Positions 1 through 5,923 of a DNA stretch of 18,047 nt are shown here, in pieces. The notes under the pieces were generated by a model. The model did not search any database and was not told where the DNA came from. It saw only the letters and a list, made by a program, of their open reading frames with translations. The DNA comes from RGIG9041 sp045541455 (lineage in GTDB: Bacteria > Bacillota > Clostridia > Oscillospirales > QAKW01): NCBI GenBank assembly GCA_045541455.1, contig JAZQJA010000053.1, positions 1 through 18,047 of the forward strand, given 5' to 3'. Every line of letters starts with the position of its first letter. Within the stretch, counting starts at the first letter, position 1. The translations under genes were made by a program, and so were the position numbers.

Positions 1-257
1 TTGTAATACGGCAGTATTACTGCGTTCTTCAGCTTCACTCTCTCAAAAAATTCTTCATTTGACAGGTCGAAGAGTTTCTCTCTGCTATCTTTTTTTGAAA
101 GGCGAAGTGTGAAATTTGCAGCAAGGCTGTCGCCTTGCAAAAATGAACACAAGCAAGGCGAGAAAAGGGGCGAGAGAAACCGTAGTAGGTTCGACTCTTG
201 CCACCCTAGGCAAACCGGTCCGGAGTGTACGGAACTTTATTGCTGTTTTCCGACGGC
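1..257. other. Leading stretch without a convincing gene; hairpins and a minus-strand open frame
   Basis: No gene with a credible start is seen here. On the minus strand one frame is open from about 236 to the left edge, with no ATG; its translation includes the peptides QESNLLR and QGDSLAANF. As far as I recall, such peptides recur as spurious ORFs in gut Clostridia and reflect an antisense reading of a repeated non-coding or tRNA-end-like sequence. On the plus strand, 193-209 reads as a tRNA T-arm (GTAGG, loop TTCGACT, CTTGC; five pairs, two of them G-U) but no acceptor partner or tRNA body is present. Two small hairpins are visible: GTAATAC/GTATTAC near the left edge, and GCAAGGC (121-127) with GCCTTGC (132-138). 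The part below about 90 could be the real N-terminal or internal part of a leftward gene that continues outside the window. Confidence 0.35.
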
Positions 258-286
258 TTGAATTTTGGAGTAAAATGTTATATAAT
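258..286 (+). promoter_or_regulatory. Sigma-A-type promoter of the MATE exporter unit
   Basis: TTGAAT at 258-263, a 17-base spacer, and a perfect TATAAT at 281-286. It lies 35 bases ahead of the MATE start codon at 322, whose ribosome binding site GGAG is at 311-314. Assignment is by sequence match only. Confidence 0.7.
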
Positions 287-321
287 ATGCGTTGCAAATT
301 TTAATTTTACGGAGTGTAAAT

Positions 322-1707
322 ATGAGCGACAACAAAGAAATGCTCAGCACGGCGCCGATTGGTAAACTGCTGTTCAAATTAGCGGTTCCGACGGTGGTTG
401 CCCAGCTTATCAATATGCTATACAACATCGTTGACCGCATTTATATCGGTCATATGCCGGGCGACGGAAGCCTTGCGCTTACGGGTGTCGGCGTATGTAT
501 GCCGATTATTATGATCATCTCGGCATTTGCGGCGCTTATTGCTTCGGGCGGTGCGCCAAAGGCGTCTATCTTCATGGGCAAGGGTGATAACGATTCCGCT
601 GAAAAAATTATGGGAGGCTGCTTTTCTCTGCAGCTTATTATTTCTGCCGTTCTGACCGCTGTTTTGCTAATATGGAACAAAGATCTACTTTTGATGTTCG
701 GCGCAAGCGAGAACACTATCGGTTACGCCAACGATTATATGAACATCTATGCAATTGGTACTGTATTTGTTCAGTTGACACTTGGTATGGGCGCATTTAT
801 CACTGCGCAGGGCTACACCAAAATCAGTATGATCACGGTGCTGATCGGCGCGGTCAGCAATATCATCCTTGACCCAATTTTTATTTTTAGTTTTAAGATG
901 GGCGTTAAGGGCGCGGCGCTTGCTACTATTCTTTCTCAAGCTATTTCTTGCGTTTGGGTGCTTTGCTTCCTTTGCAGTAAGAAAACATACTTGAAATTCA
1001 AAAAGCATAATCTACGTATAGACGGAAAACTCGTTTTTCCCTGCATTGCACTTGGAACGGCAACCTTTATTATGCAAAGCAGCGAAAGTGTCATTTCGGT
1101 CTGCTTTAATTCTTCGCTTTTAAAATACGGCGGCGATATTGCCGTGGGCGCGATGACAATACTTACAAGCGTTATGCAGTTTGCAATGCTCCCAATGCAA
1201 GGCATTGCACAGGGCGCACAACCAATTCTTAGTTATAACTACGGCGCAAAAAACGTAGGGCGTATCAAGAAAACTTTTAAGCTTTTGCTTATATCCTGTC
1301 TTACTTATTCATTTATCATTTGGGGCGCTATTATGTTGTTTCCCCAAATGTTTGCAGGGATATTCACACCCGATACATCACTCATTGAATTTACCGCAAC
1401 GGCACTTCGTATTTATTGCGGTGTGATGTGCATTTTTGGTATTCAGATCGCTTGCCAGATGACCTTTGTTTCCATCGGCAATGCACCGTGTTCTATCATT
1501 GTTGCCATCGTTCGCAAGTTTGTATTACTCTTGCCGCTGATCTACATTATGCCCGGGCTGATTGCGAACAAAACAATGGGAGTTTATACAGCAGAGCCTG
1601 TTGCAGACTTGATAGCCGTAACCTTTACTGCTATCCTTTTCACCATTCAATTTAAGAAGGCACTAAAATCTTTAACAATAGAAAATTTAAAGGAGACAGC
1701 ACAATGA
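322..1707 (+). CDS. MATE family efflux transporter
   Basis: A 461-residue integral membrane protein of the multidrug and toxin extrusion family, which exports drugs or metabolites in exchange for protons or sodium. The N-terminus carries the family's pattern of a hydrophobic helix followed by QLINMLYNIVDRIYIGH, and the second half repeats a similar topology (MQFAMLPMQGIAQGAQP), as expected for two six-helix bundles; about twelve hydrophobic segments are visible and the length is typical. The ATG at 322 is preferred over the upstream in-frame ATG at 292 because GGAG sits 7 bases before it and because 292 lies only 5 bases beyond the -10 box. The stop overlaps the next gene as ATGA, so the two are translationally coupled. 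Substrate cannot be read from the sequence; coupling to a metal-binding NifX-like protein hints at a metal- or cofactor-related cargo, which is inference. Confidence 0.93.
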   Translation: MSDNKEMLSTAPIGKLLFKLAVPTVVAQLINMLYNIVDRIYIGHMPGDGSLALTGVGVCMPIIMIISAFAALIASGGAPKASIFMGKGDNDSAEKIMGGCFSLQLIISAVLTAVLLIWNKDLLLMFGASENTIGYANDYMNIYAIGTVFVQLTLGMGAFITAQGYTKISMITVLIGAVSNIILDPIFIFSFKMGVKGAALATILSQAISCVWVLCFLCSKKTYLKFKKHNLRIDGKLVFPCIALGTATFIMQSSESVISVCFNSSLLKYGGDIAVGAMTILTSVMQFAMLPMQGIAQGAQPILSYNYGAKNVGRIKKTFKLLLISCLTYSFIIWGAIMLFPQMFAGIFTPDTSLIEFTATALRIYCGVMCIFGIQIACQMTFVSIGNAPCSIIVAIVRKFVLLLPLIYIMPGLIANKTMGVYTAEPVADLIAVTFTAILFTIQFKKALKSLTIENLKETAQ

Positions 1708-2096
1708 AAATTGCAGTAACTTATGAGAACGGACAGATTTTTCAGCACTTCGGTCACACCGAACATTTTAAGATTTATACCGCAGAGGGCGGAAAAATAA
1801 TCAGCAGCGAAGTGATTGATGTAAGCGGCAGCGGTCACGGAGCACTTGCAGGACTGCTTTCGACACTCCAAGTTGATGCTCTTATTTGCGGCGGCATCGG
1901 CGGCGGCGCACAAGTGGCGCTGGCTGAGGCGGGCATTAAGCTTTACGGTGGTGTCAGCGGTTGCTGTGATGCTGCAGTCAATGCACTACTCGGCGGCACG
2001 CTTGGATTTAATCCTAACGTAAAATGTGACCATCACGACCATCACGGCGAAGGTCACACCTGCGGTGACCACGGTTGCGGTCATAATTGTCACTAA
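1704..2096 (+). CDS. NifX/NifB-like iron-molybdenum cofactor-binding domain protein with His/Cys-rich tail
   Basis: A 130-residue protein of the dinitrogenase iron-molybdenum cofactor family (PF02579 type). Residues 1-105 form the RNase H-like cofactor-binding fold: MKIAVTYENG at the start, a FGH around residues 16-18, and a glycine-rich ICGGIGGGAQ loop at 61-70. Residues 108-130 are a tail dense in ligands (cysteines 108, 120, 125, 129 and about eight histidines), a likely metal site. Proteins of this fold occur widely in anaerobes without nitrogenase, so nitrogen fixation is not implied and no nif genes are nearby. It starts inside the stop of the MATE gene (ATGA), with AGGAGA upstream, and ends just before a hairpin terminator. 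The role is probably metal-cluster or metal-cofactor binding; the partner is unknown. Confidence 0.85.
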   Translation: MKIAVTYENGQIFQHFGHTEHFKIYTAEGGKIISSEVIDVSGSGHGALAGLLSTLQVDALICGGIGGGAQVALAEAGIKLYGGVSGCCDAAVNALLGGTLGFNPNVKCDHHDHHGEGHTCGDHGCGHNCH

Positions 2097-2102
2097 AAGA
2101 AC

Positions 2103-2137
2103 CGGCGGCAAGGAGAATTTCTCCCTGCCGCCGTTTT
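2103..2137. terminator. Hairpin terminator between convergent genes
   Basis: Arms CGGCGGCAAGGAG (2103-2115) and CTCCCTGCCGCCG (2121-2133) pair over 13 positions with a single mismatch around a 5-base loop, followed on the plus strand by TTTTA. The mismatch (A-C as plus-strand RNA) becomes a U-G wobble in minus-strand RNA, so it can serve the DUF5714-type gene too, although the minus-strand U tract is poor. It closes the MATE-NifX unit. Confidence 0.8.
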
Positions 2138-2138
2138 A

Positions 2139-2819
2139 TCATTTAAACGGACACCTCACACCAATGCATTGATTATTCTGTGCTGAGTGAATGCATTTAA
2201 TTTCATCAAGTTCCATTTCAATACCAAGGTTTTCTTTGACAAATTCCACCGCCTTTATTATAGCAAGGTAAGAATCACGCTTACAGCAACGGGGACCGCC
2301 AACCTCACCGATGGCACCGAGCGCAGCAGAGGTCATTTTATTAGAGAGTCCCCACGCTTCATTTACAAGGGGCGTAGAACCGGTTATTATGGAAATAAAC
2401 ATACCCGCGCTAATTCCTGCACCGCAAGCGCCCCAAAAACCGCAAGCACCGCCGGGAACTTGTTTACCACGTGACTGCATTTCAACCAATGCTTTCGACA
2501 AATCAATATTGCCGCCTGCGTTTTTATAGGCGGTCAGCAATGCCGCCCCCACCATAACATGATGCTCAGGGCCGTGCATATGGCAAAACGGCAGAGCCAT
2601 CAGTTTTTGTAAAATCCGAATCGGATTCTTTGAGGTTTCAGCAAGACAAACAGCAATGATGGAATCAATACCGCCGGTGTGACATTCATTACAAACATAA
2701 TGTCCTTTTTCGCAAGCGGTCTTGCTGTTTTCTTTTTTATGGCAAAGGGCACATTCCATCTCGGTGTCGTTTTCTAAATACTTAAGCTTTGCACCGCAAA
2801 TCAAACATTCGTCTTTCAT
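2139..2819 (-). CDS. DUF5714-type cysteine-rich protein
   Basis: A 226-residue protein that I recognise as resembling the uncharacterised DUF5714 family. The N-terminal 50 residues hold paired cysteines (C5/C8, C23/C26, C43/C46, plus C36), the spacing of a zinc ribbon or small iron-sulfur module. The rest has further conserved-looking ligands: FCHMHGPEHH at 78-87, CGFWGACGAG at 126-135, CC at 178-179, and C209, C218 and C223 near the C-terminus. There is no signal peptide and no clear membrane segment. No catalytic function is established to my knowledge; ligand density suggests a metal- or cluster-binding protein of anaerobes. It faces the NifX-like gene across a shared terminator, so the two metal-type proteins are neighbours but not co-transcribed. 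Translation starts at 2819 after a GAGGG in the minus strand. Confidence 0.75.
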   Translation of the reverse strand: MKDECLICGAKLKYLENDTEMECALCHKKENSKTACEKGHYVCNECHTGGIDSIIAVCLAETSKNPIRILQKLMALPFCHMHGPEHHVMVGAALLTAYKNAGGNIDLSKALVEMQSRGKQVPGGACGFWGACGAGISAGMFISIITGSTPLVNEAWGLSNKMTSAALGAIGEVGGPRCCKRDSYLAIIKAVEFVKENLGIEMELDEIKCIHSAQNNQCIGVRCPFK

Positions 2820-2849
2820 TTTTTCCCTCTTTCTTTTCAGACTATATAT

Positions 2850-2878
2850 ATTATATTACATTTTTGTATAAATTTCTA
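2850..2878 (-). promoter_or_regulatory. Probable promoter of the DUF5714-type gene
   Basis: Read on the minus strand: TAGAAA (2878-2873; four of six matches to TTGACA), a 17-base spacer, and TATAAT (2855-2850), 31 bases ahead of the start codon. The flanking sequence is AT-rich, so a chance match is possible. Confidence 0.45.
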
Positions 2879-2890
2879 CATCCTATATTC

Positions 2891-3019
2891 TACACAAGAG
2901 CATCTGCGGTAAAATACAGTGTAGTCAGCATACCTATGCTGATTGTATTCAAAGACGGAAAGGAACATGCAAGAATTATCGGATACAGGCCGAAAGAGGA
3001 TATTCTTGCTGTGCTGTAA
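2891..3019 (+). pseudogene. Thioredoxin 3' remnant (N-terminal half with active site lost)
   Basis: In the frame ending at the TAA of 3017-3019 the translation is clearly the C-terminal part of a thioredoxin: VKYSVVSIP with the conserved cis-proline, then IVFKDGKE, IIGYRPKE and a final LAVL. About 40 residues remain of the usual 100 or so; the strand and helix with the CxxC redox motif are absent. Homology fades at about 2891-2905, beyond which the frame stays open only by chance into DNA antisense to the DUF5714-type gene. There is no start codon or ribosome binding site near the breakpoint, so it is not expected to make a thioredoxin. The stop lies 2 bases from the rhodanese ATG, the arrangement of an old trx-rhodanese operon. 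Deletion or insertion at the breakpoint seems the cause. Confidence 0.8.
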
Positions 3020-3021
3020 CA

Positions 3022-3423
3022 ATGAAAAAGATAATCAGTATTATTACGGTTGCCCTTGGTTGTCTTCTTCTCTTTGCAGGTTGCAGCCAAGGGGAACCCA
3101 GTATGAAAAACAACTACGAGCAAATCTCGTCCAAAGAAGCCAAAACCATAATGGATAGCGAAAAAGATTACGTTATCCTTGACGTGCGCACTAAAGAAGA
3201 GTTTGATGAATACCATATTGAAGGCGCTGTTTTGATTCCTAACTATGAGATTAAAGAAAAAGCCGAAAGTATTCTTACCAATAAAGAACAGTTGATTCTT
3301 GTTTATTGCCGAAGCGGGAGAAGAAGCAAAAACGCCGCAAGCGAACTTGTGGCGCTGGGCTATACGAATATCAAAGAATTCGGCGGTATTATTGATTGGC
3401 CGTATGAAACAGTAAGCGAATAA
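3022..3423 (+). CDS. Rhodanese-like domain lipoprotein
   Basis: A 133-residue exported protein with one rhodanese (sulfurtransferase) domain. Residues 1-21 form a lipoprotein signal: basic MKK, a hydrophobic stretch and a lipobox FAGC, so C21 is the likely lipidated residue and the protein would sit on the outer face of the membrane. The rhodanese fold spans about 35-130, with VILDVRTKEEF at 51-61, YHIEGAVLIP at 64-73, and the active loop CRSGRR at 96-101 whose C96 is the catalytic cysteine. Such proteins handle sulfane sulfur or act as redox or thiol partners. The ATG at 3022 has no Shine-Dalgarno sequence within normal distance; it follows the stop of a thioredoxin remnant by 2 bases, which suggests it once relied on translational coupling. 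Expression may therefore be reduced. Confidence 0.88.
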   Translation: MKKIISIITVALGCLLLFAGCSQGEPSMKNNYEQISSKEAKTIMDSEKDYVILDVRTKEEFDEYHIEGAVLIPNYEIKEKAESILTNKEQLILVYCRSGRRSKNAASELVALGYTNIKEFGGIIDWPYETVSE

Positions 3424-3465
3424 CTGCTACGGGATATTTCCTTTTGCTCAAAATCAGTTAGGAAT

Positions 3466-3503
3466 CAATCCCCCGCGAGTTTGAATCTCGACGTCTCGGC
3501 AAA
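3466..3503 (+). other. tRNA 3'-end-like fragment
   Basis: CGAG, loop TTTGAAT, CTCG forms a T-arm-like hairpin (4 pairs), followed by ACGTCTCGGCA, which resembles the 3' acceptor strand of a tRNA. The conserved C of the T-loop is T here, the fifth stem pair fails, and no matching 5' acceptor strand (CGAGACG) is seen upstream, so this is not a functional tRNA. It may be a decayed tRNA end or attachment-site scar. Weakly supported. Confidence 0.25.
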
Positions 3504-3540
3504 AAAATAGGCTAGGTTTTTAAAACCTAGCCTATTTTTT
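3502..3540. terminator. Perfect bidirectional terminator
   Basis: AAAAAATAGGCTAGGTTTT (3502-3520) and its exact reverse complement (3522-3540) flank a single base. The GC-containing core TAGGCTAGG/CCTAGCCTA is flanked by A and T runs on both sides, giving a U tract in either direction. It separates the rhodanese gene from the end of the convergent GH2 gene. Confidence 0.88.
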
Positions 3541-3562
3541 ATTTATCAGCGTATTATTACAA

Positions 3563-5806
3563 TTATTTCTGTTTAGGTTTCTTTATCTTATTAAGTTTTG
3601 CATTAAGGTCAAGTAGTTGTTCCTTAGTCAAATTAATACCCATCATACCTATCATGCCCGAAAGGCGAAGAACTGTAAAACCGCCCATCATTTGCATCAT
3701 ACTGTCATTCATTTCAAAGCCACCCATTAATTTATCGCCTTTTTTAGGCATCATTTTAGCAAGCATACCGGCAAAAAGAAGCTTGCCCTGAACAGTCTGC
3801 ATAATGTCGCCTATTTTATCATTAAGAGAGAAATGTCCCTCTACCTCGGTAATGTCGAACCAGTTGAGTATAGCATTCTTTTCTTTAAGACGATATGCCT
3901 CGTTAAATACCTCTACCTTACGCAGTTTGCTTTCGTCACGGCAATCACCCGCAACTGCCACAAGTGTTTGTTCACCAACATTATTTACATCAAAATAGAA
4001 GAAATGGTCAGGAGCGTTCTTTTTGCCTAAACTCACTCCGTTTACAAAAAGCTCAACCTCGGCAAGATTAGAGTAAACTGTAACTTTAGTAACATCTTCT
4101 ACGCGGTCTACATAACGCTTACCGCAAATATGAACGAACGGTTCGTCGCTTAGCCAAGCTTTATAAGCATAAAAAGAGTCTTTTTTATACTTACGGTCAA
4201 AAGTAACAAGGCCCTTATGGTTTTGTCCGTTTTCACCGCCCTCGCTTCTCGCATCAGCACCAAAATCAAACATATTCCAAACATGTGTAGCCCACATAAA
4301 TTTTCTTGTAAACAACTGTTTAATTAGTTCCTCATGGTAATATGCCTGATATTCTTCTGTATAATCGCCCTGCACCGGTTTGGAGGTATGCCAATTAAGC
4401 GCCTCACAGCCATACTCAGAACAGCCGATAGGTATATTAGGATGTTTTTTATGGAAGTTGTCAAACCAAGGTCCATTCATAGATGTATCGCCGCCATACC
4501 AGCCAAAATAGTGGTTATATGACACAACATCGGGAATTTGTATATACGGGCTGTCAATAGAACAAGGAGATACTGCCGCAATAGTTGTAAGGCGTGTCTT
4601 ATCCATTTCGTGACAAAGGTCGTTGAGAATATTATGATTTTCAAGTAAATCAGGGTCGTCATCGCCCTTCATGGTAATTTCATTTGACAATCCCCAAACA
4701 ACAATAGAAGGATGGTTATAATTCTGTGTTATAAGTTCCTTCATCTGAGAAATAGTATTCTCTCTTGCGGTAGGCATATGCTGGGAGATATACGGTATTT
4801 CAGCCCAGATAACAAGGCCTCGTTCATCGCAAAGATCATAAAAATACTGATCGTGCTGATAATGAGCAAGACGGATGGTTGTTGCGCCAAGCTCACAAAT
4901 TAAATCTATGTCTTCCCTATGATGTTCAGGAAGCAGCGCATTACCTATTCCCCATCTATCCTGGTGACGCGACACGCCACGAAGGGCATATTCTTCACCA
5001 TTTAGAATAAATCCATTTTCGGCATCAATTTTAAAGGTACGGCATCCAAAACGAGTGCATACATTATCAATTACCTTTTCGTTTTCAACAAGTTCAACCT
5101 CACAGCAGTAAAGGTAAGGATCTTTTCGTCCGTTCCAAAGGTGAACATCAGAAATATCCAACACTACTTTTGTATCTGTTGACTCAACAGATACAATCGC
5201 ATTTTCTTGTTTATCATAAACAGTGTAGATGAGTTTCTGACCGAGTTTGCTATTGCTAACAAACACCTCTACTTCTACCTTTGCGTCTTTGCCGCACACC
5301 TGGGGTGTAACCTTAATACCGGGACCACCGTAATAATCAAGGTCAAAATGAGATTCGCTGACGCAAATAAGATTAACATCACGGTAGATACCGCCATAGA
5401 AAGTAAAGTCTGCAACCTGAGGATAGACTATCTGGTTTGCTGAGTTATCTACAGAAATGACAATAAGATTTTCACGCTCTAAAGCATCTGTAACATCAAC
5501 ACGCCATATAGAATAACCGCCGTCGTGATGAGCAAGATGTTTACCGTTAACATATACATCTGCTGAAGAGTTTGCACCGTTTATTTCAAGATAATAGCGA
5601 TCTGTTTGGGGTAAATCCATTTTATCAATAGTTTTAGCATAATACGCAGTGCCACGATAATAATCGTTACCGCCGTCCTGACCGTCAATAGCATTCCAGC
5701 TGTGAGGAAGATTTACAAAATCCCACTTACTGTCGATAGCAGTAGGTAGTTCGCTTGTCATTTTTGTAAATGCCCATTTAGAATTGAGATTGATAATTTG
5801 TCTCAT
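3563..5806 (-). CDS. Glycoside hydrolase family 2, probable cytoplasmic beta-glucuronidase (beta-galactosidase-like)
   Basis: A 747-residue GH2 enzyme: a sugar-binding jelly-roll domain (about 1-150), an immunoglobulin-like domain (155-260), a TIM barrel (265-550) with the GH2 signature RGVSRHQD at 276-283, and a DUF4982-like Ig domain (565-640). Acid/base is E376 in LSNE and nucleophile is E464 in CSEYG. By order and context N375, Y437 (in NHYFGWYGG) and N529-x-K531 (in QNHKG) match the E. coli GUS residues N412, Y472 and N566/K568 that mark beta-glucuronidases; beta-galactosidases of the family can share part of this, so the substrate call leans on the neighbouring glucuronate genes. No signal peptide is present, so it acts on imported glucuronides. 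Residues 641-747 add a methionine-rich helical extension absent from E. coli GUS. AGGAGA precedes the ATG. The gene lies downstream of the transporter but beyond a terminator. Confidence 0.88.
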   Translation of the reverse strand: MRQIINLNSKWAFTKMTSELPTAIDSKWDFVNLPHSWNAIDGQDGGNDYYRGTAYYAKTIDKMDLPQTDRYYLEINGANSSADVYVNGKHLAHHDGGYSIWRVDVTDALERENLIVISVDNSANQIVYPQVADFTFYGGIYRDVNLICVSESHFDLDYYGGPGIKVTPQVCGKDAKVEVEVFVSNSKLGQKLIYTVYDKQENAIVSVESTDTKVVLDISDVHLWNGRKDPYLYCCEVELVENEKVIDNVCTRFGCRTFKIDAENGFILNGEEYALRGVSRHQDRWGIGNALLPEHHREDIDLICELGATTIRLAHYQHDQYFYDLCDERGLVIWAEIPYISQHMPTARENTISQMKELITQNYNHPSIVVWGLSNEITMKGDDDPDLLENHNILNDLCHEMDKTRLTTIAAVSPCSIDSPYIQIPDVVSYNHYFGWYGGDTSMNGPWFDNFHKKHPNIPIGCSEYGCEALNWHTSKPVQGDYTEEYQAYYHEELIKQLFTRKFMWATHVWNMFDFGADARSEGGENGQNHKGLVTFDRKYKKDSFYAYKAWLSDEPFVHICGKRYVDRVEDVTKVTVYSNLAEVELFVNGVSLGKKNAPDHFFYFDVNNVGEQTLVAVAGDCRDESKLRKVEVFNEAYRLKEKNAILNWFDITEVEGHFSLNDKIGDIMQTVQGKLLFAGMLAKMMPKKGDKLMGGFEMNDSMMQMMGGFTVLRLSGMIGMMGINLTKEQLLDLNAKLNKIKKPKQK

Positions 5807-5835
5807 ATTTTTTCTCCTATCGTAAAATTAGATTA

Positions 5836-5841
5836 ATTATA
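5836..5841 (-). promoter_or_regulatory. Possible -10 element for the GH2 gene
   Basis: A perfect TATAAT on the minus strand, 30 bases ahead of the GH2 start, in the AT-rich gap after the transporter's terminator. The nearest -35-like TTAACA is 20 bases away, too far for a good sigma-A promoter, so support is weak. It would allow GH2 expression independent of read-through. Confidence 0.3.
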
Positions 5842-5876
5842 CATAATAAATGTTAATTATATGTTAATTTAATTCG

Positions 5877-5912
5877 AAAAAACGGTGTCCGACCAAAGAA
5901 AATCGAACACCG
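5877..5912 (-). terminator. Intrinsic terminator after the GPH transporter gene
   Basis: Read on the minus strand: CGGTGTTCGA (5912-5903), a 10-base loop, TCGGACACCG (5892-5883), then six T (5882-5877). All ten positions pair in minus-strand RNA (one G-U), whereas plus-strand RNA has a C-A mismatch, which fixes its direction. It starts 11 bases after the transporter stop and precedes the GH2 gene. Confidence 0.88.
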
Positions 5913-5923
5913 CTGTCAATAAA

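Noticed and set aside
1704..2096. NifX-like gene as evidence for nitrogen fixation
   Set aside because: The fold is common in anaerobes without nitrogenase, and no nif structural or assembly genes are present.
2789..2890. In-frame ATG at 2789 as the start of the thioredoxin-like ORF
   Set aside because: The upstream part is antisense to the DUF5714-type gene and its promoter, and its translation has no thioredoxin similarity.
3466..3503. A functional tRNA gene
   Set aside because: No D-arm, anticodon arm or 5' acceptor strand can be assembled, and the T-loop lacks its conserved C.
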